Assembly (NCBI RefSeq): GCF_905404315.1
Contig: NC_066269.1
Coordinates: forward strand, 4,464,001-4,528,000
Reading direction: 5' to 3'
Length of the DNA: 64,000 nt
Source: Leptidea sinapis
Taxonomy: Eukaryota; Arthropoda; Insecta; Lepidoptera; Pieridae
The translations under genes and the position numbers were made by a program. This document shows, in pieces, positions 1 to 12,400 of this stretch. The first letter of the stretch is position 1; each line of letters starts with the position of its first letter. Below the pieces are notes generated by a model, which was not told where the DNA came from, did no database searches, and was given only the letters and a program-made list of their open reading frames with translations.

Positions 1-75
1 GCGCGGCTCGGGCACAGCCTGCACGCTCACCGCCAGCCCTTCCAGGCACGTGCGGATCACGCATGTCTCCCACTC
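1..75 (-). CDS. Probable exon running off the window edge (Nup205 continuation)
   Basis: After the acceptor CGTTCTTTCAG the frame is open for 25 codons, EWETCVIRTCLEGLAVSVQA then VPEPR, up to the first base of the window. It joins in phase 0 to the 1674-1820 block. The same frame is also open upstream of this acceptor, so a longer exon starting near 144 is possible. I do not recognise the peptide firmly. Confidence 0.4.
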
Positions 76-131
76 CTGAAAGAACGGATTGTAAAGATTG
101 AGATCCTTCACGCCCAGTTTACACCAGGGCC

Positions 132-744
132 ATTTGCCCATTTGAGCTCTTCTAATATAAAAAAATGTGTGTGTATTAGTGTACACAGGTAAAAAGTGAA
201 ACTTCTCTATGATATATTATTTTTCAACTATTTACAACTTAACAGAAATTGGGTACATTAAAAAATTGCCGTATTAAATTAAAGTTATTATTTGTTATAG
301 ACAAACAATGCAAATAAGTAGTTTTATCACTTTCAAACTGATAAGTAAGCAAACACATTGACAACACTGGTAAGCCCAGAAAGTATAACTGCAGCTTAAA
401 TCATGCTATACAAAGCATTAAGTATGCACGCACTTTTGCACTAACCCGTAAATACAATATAAAAATAATAGTTAAAAGTATAGAGATAGTAAGAGATATA
501 TAGGAATAAATCGTATCGGATCGGTAATACAGTTGTCAGCGAATGGTTCAACAAAGTGGCTGTGCGAGACAAAATGTTTCCTTGCTTAATCCAACAGCAC
601 ATGCTGATTTTTTATTTTTTTATTATAAACAAAATTCATAAGAAAATAGGCAGAAATATTTTTTTCAATTAAATATTATTCTCAAAAGAATTATCCATTC
701 CAGCTTAGTAAATTTATCTATATAATATCTAATATATAATAATC
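132..744. other. AT-rich intronic stretch
   Basis: No coding signal or recognised repeat beyond simple AT runs. The part up to about 144 may still belong to the window-edge exon. Confidence 0.6.
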
Positions 745-1042
745 TAATATATAAAATTCTCGTGTCGTGGTGTTAAACTTTGAACTCCTCCAAAACGGCT
801 TGACCGATTCTCATGAAATTTTAAGTGCATATTGGGTAGGTCTGAGAATCGGACATCTATTTTTCATCCCCTAATGTTAAGGGTGGTTCACACGAAATTT
901 ATTTTTATTTTTTTTTTTAAATTTGATTATTTATGAGGCAGCATTAAAAATACAACTTCAAATTTTCATCCATCTACGATCAACAGTTACTTTTGTATCG
1001 CGATTTTAATATCGGTAATACAACGTTTTCTGGGTCAGCTAG
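745..1042 (+). mobile_element. Non-autonomous Helitron-type element
   Basis: It starts near aatatataaaattctcgtgtc and ends tgggtcagctag followed by T, the CTAG terminus with a nearby short palindrome typical of lepidopteran Helitrons. The interior has the family phrase caaaacggcttgaccgattc. Confidence 0.65.
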
Positions 1043-1673
1043 TATATAAATAATAAACTTATGTTTGTTAGATAAGGGGGTGTCCCTAAATTAGGTGAGG
1101 TGTATTATTAAATTTTCTGTACCTCCCCCCCCCCCTTGGTGAGATGTCGTGAGATTTTATTCAACCCCCCCTACCATCCCCCAATCTCAAGTGAGATTTT
1201 TCAAAATGTGAGTTTCTTACATACTTGTACTCGTTGGATAGTTATTGTAAAAAGAAAAAAAAATCCCTCGTGCTTTTATTTACGACTAGTTAAGACTAGT
1301 CATCAATATTGCTGACAGTTATAAGTGTAATAATTTTTTTACAATAGAATACTTAAATCGTAACTATTATGATTAAAAAAAGGATATCTACTCTAACTCA
1401 GTCGATGGAGGATCAAAATATTATATTTTTTTTTGTTCCAATCAGAAAAAAATTGCGTGACATTTGCCGAGACCCCCCCTCTCCAACGTAAGATTAGGTG
1501 AGATTTGACTCGACCCCCCTTAAACATCTCACGTAATTTATGGACGCCCCCTAAGTTACTGAGTTATACGAAAAGAAAAAATACTTTGTGCCTAACTTTT
1601 ACCAAAGGTGAATAAATAAATACAGATTAAAGTTTTCAAAATAAAAAGATGTAAGTGAGAGTGAGTGCAGCAC
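1043..1673. other. Intronic, C-tract repeats
   Basis: It contains three similar phrases with runs of C and gagat(t/g) (about 1085-1200, 1475-1560), an imperfect inverted or direct repeat (ggtgagatt...; acgtaatttatggacgcccc) that resembles ends of an unclassified element. No gene. Confidence 0.4.
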
Positions 1674-1820
1674 CTGGTCGCCGGCGCGCGAGTCTCGGTG
1701 CAGCGCCGTCAGCAGCGCCGTGAGCGCGGCGTGCTGCGACGAGGCGGCGGCGGCGCCCGCCTCGCACGCACACGCCCGCAGCGCCCACGAGCGGGCCGCC
1801 AGCGACAGCGGGCACGCCGT
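1674..1820 (-). CDS. Probable further Nup205 exon
   Basis: This is a 147-nt GC-rich block with acceptor TTCGCAG and donor GTGCTG. The chosen frame has no stop and reads ACPLSLAARSWALRACACEA through LLTALHRDSRAGDQ. The style (GC-rich, Ala/Leu helical) equals the neighbouring Nup205 exons. Its pattern, with SW at the start and LLxxL...D.Q at the end, best fits a region well downstream in the solenoid. Other frames are also open here (Arg/Ala-rich) and look like shadows. The assignment is inference. Confidence 0.5.
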
Positions 1821-1954
1821 CTGCGAACATACAGCTACATTAAGAAACTACTGAATACATACTTTTTGAGTCACTTAAGTGTGTATAAAATACACAATTT
1901 ATTTAACTGGCACTAATGTTCTGTACTTAACTACGTACCTAGATTTAACTCTTT

Positions 1955-1956
<2 letters not shown>

Positions 1957-2009
<53 letters not shown>

Positions 2010-2270
2010 TATTTATTTGCAAAAAACATAGTATACAATGGTGTTTAAATTTAAATAAATAATAAGAGCTTACATGTTTTGCCAGCACTATTCCTAGCAT
2101 GCAAATATTTAAACACAATGAATATAATCAGAATTTCATTTCCATAAAGTCCTTAATACTATAAAAATTATAATCATTTAGCCAACTATATAGCTTATTC
2201 TTGAATAATCTAGAATTTAAATTTTTTATGCTACTCGGTAACTTATTATAAATACGAACACAATTACATA
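1957..2270 (-). pseudogene. LINE C-terminal remnant with (TTA)n tail
   Basis: 2270-2125 in minus sense encodes NCVRIYNKLPSSIKNLNSRL then FKNKLYSWLNDYNFYSIKDF, a LINE ORF2 C-terminus. It ends in a stop, then an AT-rich UTR and about 17 TTA repeats (TAA on plus, 1957-2010), the type of microsatellite tail used by I-like and related LINEs. Confidence 0.75.
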
Positions 2271-2370
2271 CACAACTTACTTACTTGTTAGCATATTACA
2301 AACCCATGTAGTTTTCTGATGCTAGTAGTAGTAGTTTAAGTATTTTCTTTTGTAAACTTTAATGTAAATA

Positions 2371-2418
2371 AATAAAAAAATATTGCCAGAACCTTAGTTC
2401 TGGCAATATTTTTTTATT
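2371..2418. repeat. Perfect 22-bp hairpin
   Basis: AATAAAAAAATATTGCCAGAAC, given here as arm 2371-2392 with key core tattgccagaac, is followed by the loop ctta and its exact complement 2397-2418. No second copy was seen in the window. Confidence 0.85.
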
Positions 2419-2419
2419 T

Positions 2420-3255
2420 TATATATTTATATTATATTTATATTATAGATAGATCGAACTGAAAAAGAGTTCTTTTAGATGTCACATTAACACTACCAAC
2501 GCTTTGGGAACAAATAGCGCTCTGAGAGGGAAGAAGCGGCGCAAGAAACTCTCCCGCATTATTTTTGGTCTCCTTTTAAAAAAATGTACAGTCGTTTTTT
2601 AAATAACTTATTCAACTTCAAAAACTACCACCCATTCGAAAATTTATGCCTCAGACCTGAGAACGGATGCAAGATATTATTAAGCTGTGCTCTTTAAAAA
2701 AAAATCCATTTCAATTAAATTTATTCACTGACATAATTTGGCATAGCCTAGCTTAGAATGGTTACATTTAGAAAGTTATTTATACATCAGTAATCGTTAT
2801 TACATAGTTAACATTTTTAAATAATTATTTACAATCTCGTTACACATGTAAATAGTACATTTCTGGAAAGGTCCAAGAAGCTGTAAAAGCATTTCCTTGG
2901 CCTAAAAAGAACTTATCAAAGTCAAATAAGCTTTATTCAATTAGGTTTAAACTAAGCTCTTTTGAATAGTTACTTTAAATATTTATTTTAAATTACTAAA
3001 TCTACCAAATAATCGAAAAAAGTTAAGTTTGTGAGAAGAACATAAAAGAAACCCAACGGCCACTCTTTTCAATCAAATAGAGTATTTTACAATGGCTGTA
3101 ATATGAATCGTTTAAATATTATAAATTATTTCATTAAAAGATATAAAGAATAAACTGTATAAATACAAATTATCGTATACTAGATGCATCACCCTTCAGA
3201 GCTTGAATTCATTGTTTGTATAAGGATGCTTCGTGAACATGATGGAATTGATTAC
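2420..3255. other. LINE-tail remnants between Nup205 exons
   Basis: Pieces such as ggcgcaagaaactctcccgc (2540) and caaagtcaaataagctttat (2918) are 3' UTR scraps of CR1-like LINEs. I looked on the minus strand for the missing middle exons of Nup205 and saw no convincing open block. Confidence 0.55.
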
Positions 3256-3477
3256 CGTCATAATTAGTAATCGCATCCAACAAATACACTATTTTACTAA
3301 CTGTAACAGGTCGACCTGCCACCACAAGCAGCAACCGTTCACGAGTTGACGCATGGATCAGCCGTCGTTCCCTTCTCACATATCTGTGGGAAGGAAACGA
3401 CCAAGCATACGACTCCTTCGCAAGCAATGCCATTTCAATGAGCATGACGAACCATGTTATAGCATACCTCAAATTAC
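3256..3477 (-). CDS. Nup205: Nup205 exon 22 (frame not consistent with exon 21)
   Basis: This block encodes NLRYAITWFVMLIEMALLAK, then an Arg-rich segment and VSKIVYLLDAITNYDG. It corresponds to 'LNQMSWLMKTASIELRV' and 'VRRKILNILDSIDF' of the family. The likely donor is GTAATC at 3255-3250; the open frame continues 14 more codons to a stop. An AG lies at 3479-3478, but entering there after exon 21 puts the frame off by one. The block is clearly homologous, but the borders are uncertain. Confidence 0.7.
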
Positions 3478-6400
3478 CTTATATACAAGCGTGTTATCTG
3501 ATATGTTTGTGATACCTCTAGATTGATGGTTGCCTTAAGATGTCGTGCGAGGAAGTAGTCCCGGGCTCGCAACAAGCGCAGCGCGGGAGTCGAGGTGGCC
3601 GGCGAGGACACCAGGCAGTACACTAAGCGGTAGCAGCTCTCCACTAACGGAGTCGCCTCCCTGTAATACCACATCGAAAAACGTTAGATCATTTTTTTTA
3701 TGAAAATACAGGACGAGACGAGCAGGACGTTCAGCTGATGTTAATTGATAAGCCAATTACAATGCACTGCCGCTCCGGATTCTTGAAAAGCCAAAAATTT
3801 TTGAGTGGCTCTACAATTGCGCTCATCACCTTGAGACATAAGATGTTAAGTCTCATTTGCCCAGTAATTTCACTAGCCACGGTGCCCTTCAAACCGAAAC
3901 ACAATAATGTTTACAAATTACTGCTTCACGGCAGAAATAGGCGCCGTTGTGGTACCCATAATCTAGCCGGCATCCTGTGCAAAGGAGCCTCCCGCTGTCC
4001 AGTTAAAAAGATGTTTGAATTAGAAGGAAGAACGCATGTCCGTCACTCACCGGTTCTGGTCGTTGAGGTGCGCGTCGAGCAGGTCGAGAGCGGCGTGCAG
4101 ACACGTACGGGGCGTACCGGCCACGCCCGCTTCGTGCAGCGCGCTGCGAGATATCTGCCGACACCGGACGATAACACATTACAATGTATGACGTTTACAC
4201 AACACATTTAACAGTTAAGAATCAAGCGGTGTTATTACAATAGTTATTTATACAACCGTTGCGTAATAAGGGCTATTAAAACACGAATGTGGGTTTTAAT
4301 AATTGTATCACATGAGTGTTTTAATACCTAATTATGAACATTTGCATACAAGACTTTATCTACACCCATAATTTGAATCCTATAAATATTATGAAACAGT
4401 TAGCTTACTGCTAACATTACAAAAGAAAGTCTTAGTAACCATTACATCATCCAAACGAGTGTTGTAATGAAAACGGATGATGTAATGTTGTACGGAATTT
4501 CATTGCAACACTCGTTTGGGTGATGTAGTGGTTATAAGGACATTAGGTGTTTTTTTGGCAATAAGCTAACTGTTTTAGAATTTTTAATAGAGGATTTAAA
4601 GCATGGGTGTAGTTAAAAAAAATAACATGGCTTAGACACGTGTTTTATAAAACAGTGACCTAACAATAACGACGTCTAAATTGGAGTTTATCTTTCTATT
4701 ACAAAACAGTGTTAACTAAAACTTAACTAAAATTTAACTAAAACTTCGTTAAGCATAACATAAACTGAAGTGTACAGGAACAATTTCAGGTACGGAACAC
4801 AATTTTTGTGAGCTGTCTACCTGTCATCATATAATTGAAATCCTCCATATGAATGATGAATGATCTATTCCTTAGACACACCTTCGACAAACTTCGACTC
4901 GTAATAGAACTTTTTTTAAACTTTTTGTAATAACACAGAAAGTGTTTACAGTTAAACACAGTAGAGGTACAAGCCAACGTACTTAAAAACGACGATATAT
5001 TGTGACTGGTACACACTGCGGTCTTCTTAGATATCACTATAGACAAAAAGCTGCATGCAAAGCACATGTTGTCCAATCCGCTAGTTGGACAACATGTGCT
5101 CTATCTAGATAGACTCATATAAATTATTTTTTTAACCAACATTTATGAACGATGCGGTACTCGAACCAGCGACCTCTCGGGTTCCGTCCGAGCGCTCTTA
5201 CCAACTGAGCCAATCGTTCGAGTACGCATGGGTTGTAAATCTTGGTATGTCTTGTTCAACTCTCAGGCTACAGGATCTACTTTACAATTGATAATCTGCT
5301 CAACCAATAATTATATATAAGGAAATTTACTTGAGATGCCGCTCTTTTGCTAAATAATTGGTTATTTTTAAAGTGATATCCCTCACATCTGGGATTATAA
5401 TAAGTATAAATTAAATTTGTAATTTTATTTTCTCCCTGAAGGTTTTTATATAGGTGTATAAAGCAGGAGAAGCTGATTGCACATTTATCCATCGAGTCAT
5501 GTGAACGTTGTTGGTGACAGAGCGTATCCAAGACTAGATGTTTTGAAACAGTATCATTTTCTACAGCCTTTGACACAAGTGCAGCCACTTCTTTATTTTT
5601 ACCGCATATATACTCGCCTCCATCAGTTATTTTTCTCGAAAAGGTTCATTTTAATAATGGAATTTTCAACTCCCTTAAAATATCTGCCCCAGTTGTCGTG
5701 CCATGAATACTATCAATATCGATACACTTAATAGCTTTTACCTACTCCGCGAATAAAAATCAACACCTGAAAACCACGCAAGTTGTCCATTTCTGTCAGA
5801 CAGTTGAGATGATATCTTTTTAGCGATTTCTTACTGTTCACTGTGCCACGTTGTTTGCAGACAAACTGACACTTAAATAAATTTACTTTTCGGAGCATAT
5901 TTCTTCGGTTACTGCAACCAAACGGTTATGGTTATTTTACATGTTAAACATAGTGCCTTATTACTGGACTCAATTACAAAATACTGAAAGTTCCATTTAT
6001 CTTTGAACATTCTGCATTCACTGTTTATTTCTCGCTTATTTTCAATTCTAATAAATCAAACATTAAAAACAATAAGTCAAAACAAAATACTGTCTGTCAT
6101 GCACGTTTCATTTCCTTTGCCTTTTCTACGCAAAATTACTGGTGGTTGAGCCGCTAGCCATGGTCTATGCCTCAAGCATCGATCAAAGGTGACGAGCGCA
6201 ATTATAGTGCCGCTCAGAAATATTGAGTTTTTCAAGAATCCTGAGCGGCACTGCATCGTAATGGGCAGAGCGTATTGATTACCATCAGCTGAACGTCTTG
6301 CTCATCTCGTCCCTAATGATAATAATCATAAAAAAAATGTGAGCCGTCACGGGACGCCTGGCAGATGTGAAACATCGACATTATTTTGTAAAAGTAATAT

Positions 6401-9400
6401 GCAGAAAAGAACATATTGTGATAGGAACTAAATATGTCATAATGATAAAATGAAATATTACGATTTTTTTCCAGATAACGATGACTATTTATTGAATAAA
6501 CATTTATTTTCATTAAATACAAAAAATTACGAATTTATTTCAAATCGTGACTACTTAATTCGTTTAATCAGTGACTTTGGTAATAGTTATATTCGATGTT
6601 GCCTCTGAGGACGGTATTACTGTGACAAGGCGACGCGTCGCCACGGCATGCGTCGCCACGCCAGAAATCGGTTTTACGTGCGGGTATAGATGTTTCACAT
6701 CAAAAAAAGTGTAAGTTGTACGGCTATTGAGCCGAGCTATAAGAAACGGAAAATATGTTTAGTGAGCCACTCACGTCATCGTGTAGCTGATAGCCGAGCA
6801 GGAAGTGTGCGAAGTTGGGCGGCGCCGATGGCAGCAGCTGCAGCAACAGTTGTAGCACGCCCTCCTTGGCCGCGCGGATGTCGGCCACGCCCTCCTCGCC
6901 GCAACACGACTCCTCCGTCTCCAGACACTCGACGAAAGCGTGTCTGAACCGACAAACGGTATTGGTTGAAAACGAATGAACATTTTCTTTTAGTGTACAT
7001 CTTAGTTTCGACCAGAATTCAATCGATCGTAATGTTAACTCGAGGAAAAAACATAAACTTGTTATTGCTACCAAGTCGAGTAACGGCCGTTTTCAATAAC
7101 GTATCTCTAGTTACCGATATATTATATTGCTATCACCGTTTAATGACAAGATCTTATCTATCCATAGTTATGTCCAATATAGTTATAGTTCAATGCTTTA
7201 TGTCGATAGGTTATTGAAATGTAGAAGCATAAAAGAATAGATTTGTCTACCTCTAGTAAGTTAAACTAAGGACATATATGTTTTGTGGGGCGATGGATAT
7301 GCTTTTACAACATGATCCCAGAAAATGATAAAACAAAAATGTTACGAATTTTAAAAGATCTTTTTAAAAACGTTTGTGTGGGAAAGGTTATTATAACATA
7401 AATGATTTTTTTAATGATACCACAGACTGGGAATGGAGCGAAAACCCTAATGCTCTTTAATTATAAATTTTTATTGGACGAGTTTCTTGAGCCCCTTCGT
7501 CTCACGTCTGAGACACTCTATTTTGAATAGGTGGTAGTTTTTCATTCATTTATATTCATTTATTTGCTATTAAATAGGGTGGTAAAAATTTGGTCTAACA
7601 ATAGCTTAAAGTATCTCCTATTTAGCCATTACCAATAGCATGCAAACTTGGTCTTGAGCAAAAAATTTATTACAATATAAATTAATTTATTTTATATAAC
7701 ACAAAATTATAATTTTATACAATACAAAAGAAATATTAAAGTCAAAATAAGAATAATCAACTGAGAATGCAATGTCAAAATCCTTTACTCTTTGTGGTCA
7801 AAAAACTTTTCCATAGAATAAATTGTGTTTTGAAGAAGCCAATTGTGTAAGGATACTTTAAATATTGAAAAAGGTAACAACTTAAATGAATCAGGGATCT
7901 TATTGAAAATTTACATGCCCATCCAGAAGCAATTTTTCTGAAATAAAGTGCTATGCGGAACGACTCTAGTCACTAACCTATCAGCTTTCCTAAGTATTTT
8001 TGAGGTTTAATAAGTGTTGGCACATGAACACTTGTATGGATTGGTGCATATGTTAGATATATTTCAGATTACCTAAGTCACCGAAACAAAGAATATCAAA
8101 ACCTAGTTGGCTTCAAATAAGAACAAATATAGTGGCTCCAAAACTGGAAGTTTTGGAAGGAATACTCACTGGTCAAGAGCACACCTCTTTTGCCAATTCA
8201 CACGTCACAAATACTAATTGTTTCGGTAATGGTAACTACTGGTAGACTTAGCACTATAACTTGAACGTACACTCGTGTCCAGGCGATTGATCAATCGTAG
8301 ACCTTAGATTTCTATACTTTTCGTTTGCGTCGATGCGGTTACGCACGCGGCCATTCAGAGTTCTCTTTTGACAGTTCGCCAGATGGCGCACATCACGGAT
8401 GTGCATGTAAGGAGTGACAAGTATAAGGGATTGTTCTGAAGCCGCAACAAAGGCATTAAAGTTCTAAATAGGACTCTCCAAGATATAATGAATTGTAACC
8501 GACTTATGGGCGGAGTCACGGTACTATTGGCTGGTGACTTCAGACAGACGTTGCCTGTTGTCTCACGAGGTTCACGTGCAGGTGAAGTGAAGGCTTGCCT
8601 TAAGTCATCAGTTCTATGGCCTTAAGTTAATATTTTGTCATTAAAAGTAAATATTATGGGCGCCTCGTGTCCAGGCGATTGATCAATCGTAGACCTTAGA
8701 TTTCTATACTTTTCGTTTGCGTCGATGCGGTTACGCACGCGGCCATTCAGAGTTCTCTTTTGACAGTTCGCCAGATGGCGCACATCACGGATGGGACAGG
8801 GAAAGTTTGAAATTGGATTGAATTTATGGCTTTCAGGACAAGTATAAGGGATTGTTCTGACGCCGCAACAATAAGTGATTTTAAATCGTATTTTGAATGA
8901 ACACACAGCACGCGTGTGTAGATAGTGTACCTGAGCGGCAGCGCGTGGTGCGGTGGCAGGTGTCGCGCGGCCAGCAGGTGTCGCGCGCAGGCCGGGTGCA
9001 GCAGTGCCCGCGACAGCAGCGCCACGGCGCGAGCGGCGGCCGCAGGCACGCTGCCGCACACGCCCGCCAGGCGGCACACCGTCAGCAGGCGGTCGCGGGG
9101 CGCGCCCTCCGCGTCTACGCCGCCCGGACCTGACAAACACATACCATTATTATGATAAAGGGACTCCTGTTTAACCCCCGAGGTGCCAATCAAAACTACG
9201 GTAGCAGATATTTTTTCGTTAAATATACACAGAGTACGACAAGCTACACGATAAACCACAAGAAAAATAATTTAACAGACTATAAAAGTAAGAATATTGG
9301 AACGAAGTTCCTTACGGCAGGCTTGGAGGAGATAGGGATTTTGCTGCGGGACCGAACTGGAAAAAATGTGATCGTAAAACCGTAAGAAAAAGTCCGTGGA

Positions 9401-12400
9401 ATAAAACCGTTAAATGAGACGTGCGCAGGCGCGACAGTCGTATACACAAGCGAGTAGTGTATATTTTGTAATTATTTCTATCTCTATGTAATTTTATGTT
9501 GTCAAACAAAAATAAAGAGACATATTATGTTATTTTAATTGATAATTTGGATTACGATTGTTTTTTATTTTACGTAATTTATTATTTCCTAAAATACTGA
9601 ATTTCCTAAATACTTTCCTGTACTTAAATAAAAACTAATCTGCAAAATAAGAGAACAATCAACCTACATAAAATTGAACACGATTTTTTTTTTACAAATT
9701 GTGTCGATTCTACATTAGCCGAAGGAACTTCGTTCCTACGTGGTGTCCCACGACACCACATTTTTTAATTTTAAAACTTTATCTGTGTAAAATACGACAA
9801 GCCGTCAAAATGCGGTCAGCCGTAAAAATTATCTGTAGCAGTCGATTTAAAAATTCTTTTTGTATTATCTATGATATTTTAGTAACTATTCCATGACTAA
9901 TTAGTAACTTTGTAGTATGTTTTAGTTATAAAAAATTACTACATTCATTAGTAATAATCGAAATGTAATCTGTAGGTAAATCTAAACAAATCATAAAAAA
10001 TGCATGACAGCCCTACTTTAAACGAAATTTGTTTAAATTACGCAGTATCTATTGTTTATGTAATCTAACAAAGCGCTAGCTTGTTTAATAATAAAAGCAT
10101 TGACATTCGTTTATATAAACAAGCCGAAACACTTCAAAAGCAATAAATTTATTGTGTAACCCGAGCCCGTTGACTTGGCGTCGGTAACTCGGCGCGGCGG
10201 CATAAGACAGGCCATCGGCTCACGTGTTTTGTGGCGGCTTAGCCACCGACGGGTTAAGCAATTGGACGTAATTCCAGAAAAACGTTCCGTAAGAAGAGCA
10301 CTGGCGAACTGTGCAGTTATGATATAACTATGTTGAACATATTAGTGGTAAAATATACTGTGGGCAGATATGCGACGCATATTTATCATCACATGCTATC
10401 GCGCTATTGCTCATTCGAAAATACAGTCGTACATATTTTTTAGAGAGAAATATAAATATTTATTTATCGTAGGGAGTGACAATAAAATAACATATTACAA
10501 CAACACTTGGTAAACGTTATGAAGCTACATCTCCATCTCATCATCCAGCGGGAGGCTCCTTTGCACAGGATGCAGGTTAGATTATGGGTACCACGACGGC
10601 TTCTATTTCTGCCGTGAAGCAGTAATGTGTAAGGATTACTGTGTCTCAGTCTGAATTTTTGGGGTTTTCAAGAATCCTGAGCGGCTATTACCATCAGCTG
10701 AACGTCCTGCTCGTCTCGCCCCTTATTATATAACATTATCTTCATACGCAAGCCGGGCTTCTTACAGCCTTTAAAATTTCAACTTATCTATAACTATCCT
10801 CATATCTATCATAGGAAATTATAGCAATACGCTAGCCTCATAAGAAGCCAACATACTCAAAAGAGACGGCGCGATACGCGGTCGCCACGATTTCCGCTTA
10901 CACCGAAATCGCGTCGATTCCCGACCGCGAGTACCGTGCTCGACTGACGACTCATAGGTCATAAGCAAACGGCGCGTCGTTAATGGTGGACACATATAAT
11001 ATTCTGATCAGTGAGAATAATTGCACAATGTTTTATAATACGCGCGGGAAAGACAATAATGTGTATTTTAAAAAAAATGTTTAGTCAATATATGACTCAT
11101 ATACTTTTACTAATTCTTCTGATTTACTAGGGCAAGCGGAGCCACTGACCTCATGCTTCTCACAACGCAATGGACACAAGGGTCGGTCTATGTGGCTCTT
11201 ATATTGACTCCTTGAGAACAAATAGAACTCTCACAGCCTTTACCGACTAATGGCCGATATGGCATACCTCAACAGAGGTGTAGGTTACGGACGAGATCCT
11301 TTCCAACGGGAGGCCTGGTCTGCGCCCGGTGCGTTCTCCTTCTGCAAAAAGTATCGCTCATAGCCTCACCCAAGATCAGTTTGGACAAGGGCAGCAGAAG
11401 CGGTGCGCGGCTTGCGTCGGCAGCGGCGGAACTCAGCGGCTTCTCCAGCACCAGCGCTCGTTCCAGCAAACGCAACACGCTCACTAGCGTCTCCTCCACA
11501 TAACGCTAGAAAAACAGAAAACATACATACATACTACCCGGTTGTATTATCTCTAGACCTGATGTCGATGACGGCACATCGTCGCTCTGTTACGGTGTGC
11601 AAAACAAGCATCACTATATAACATCCTAATATACTAACTCTGACACAACGTAGGGACATATTGGATTTACTTTGCTTTTACAAAAGTATTAACAACATTT
11701 ATGACAACTCCTTTTTTGTGTCTATGTTTAATTTTAGAGTGCCTAGAAGCCCACGTAAACCTGTGAACTTATTTGAAAAACCTTCTCGCAGAACTATTTT
11801 GGGGATCAATTCACCTGTGTCGCGATTATGCAGAATTATAAACGATTATAAATGCTTAGACCCATTCAGTGATTTGCTGCCAAGGTTTCGCAAAAATGTA
11901 AAAAAAATGTAGTGTAAATAAATAATTTATAAGTATTCTTGATTTTTTTAATACGTTTATTTTGACTTGTTTACTAGATTTTGTTAATTTCTTAATTTCA
12001 TTACATTATAGAATGGTTGTTTTATAACTTATACTTACTTTATGTAACTATTTCACACATAATTTAGCATACGGTATTCACCTTATAAGGTAATGTATTT
12101 AGTAATAAGACCCTTGTAAATTAGCATAATAATTATAAATGTATTATTGTAATTACCACTGGTGAATCTAAATAAACAAAAAAAAAATAATATTATTATC
12201 CTACTAATATCTTCCCTTTCTTGGCGTGCGTCCGTGCAGAATGGGATGTCCTGCCCTGCATGTTTCAGTATGACAACTGTCTCTGTTAAATCTACTTAAA
12301 CAGAAAATAATCTGTAATCAGAAGACGAATGACATTTGCTGTCACAGATGTAGCCACGTCGTATTCGATCCGACCAAAGGCGTCCCTTTGAAATATTTGA

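Noticed and set aside
1636..1916. Arg/Ala-rich open frames on both strands over the GC-rich block
   Set aside because: They are shadows caused by high GC content. Only the frame bounded by splice sites (1674-1820 minus) resembles neighbouring exons.
1957..2010. Independent TAA microsatellite
   Set aside because: It directly follows a LINE C-terminus and 3' UTR in minus sense, so it is best read as that element's repeat tail.
5140..5250. Functional tRNA gene
   Set aside because: The segment has A- and B-box-like motifs, but it recurs with the same leader and long flanking arms in five diverged copies. Anticodon stems are not consistently paired, so a tRNA-derived SINE fits better.
6690..7000. 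Pro/Arg-rich plus-strand and Cys-rich minus-strand frames
   Set aside because: Shadows of Nup205 exon 19, which alone matches the family (FVECLETEE, LLGYQL).
11269..11369. Extension of exon 17 to the stop at 11269
   Set aside because: The peptide past LSKLILG is Arg/Thr-rich and unlike the family. A GTGAGG donor at 11369 fits in phase with exon 18.
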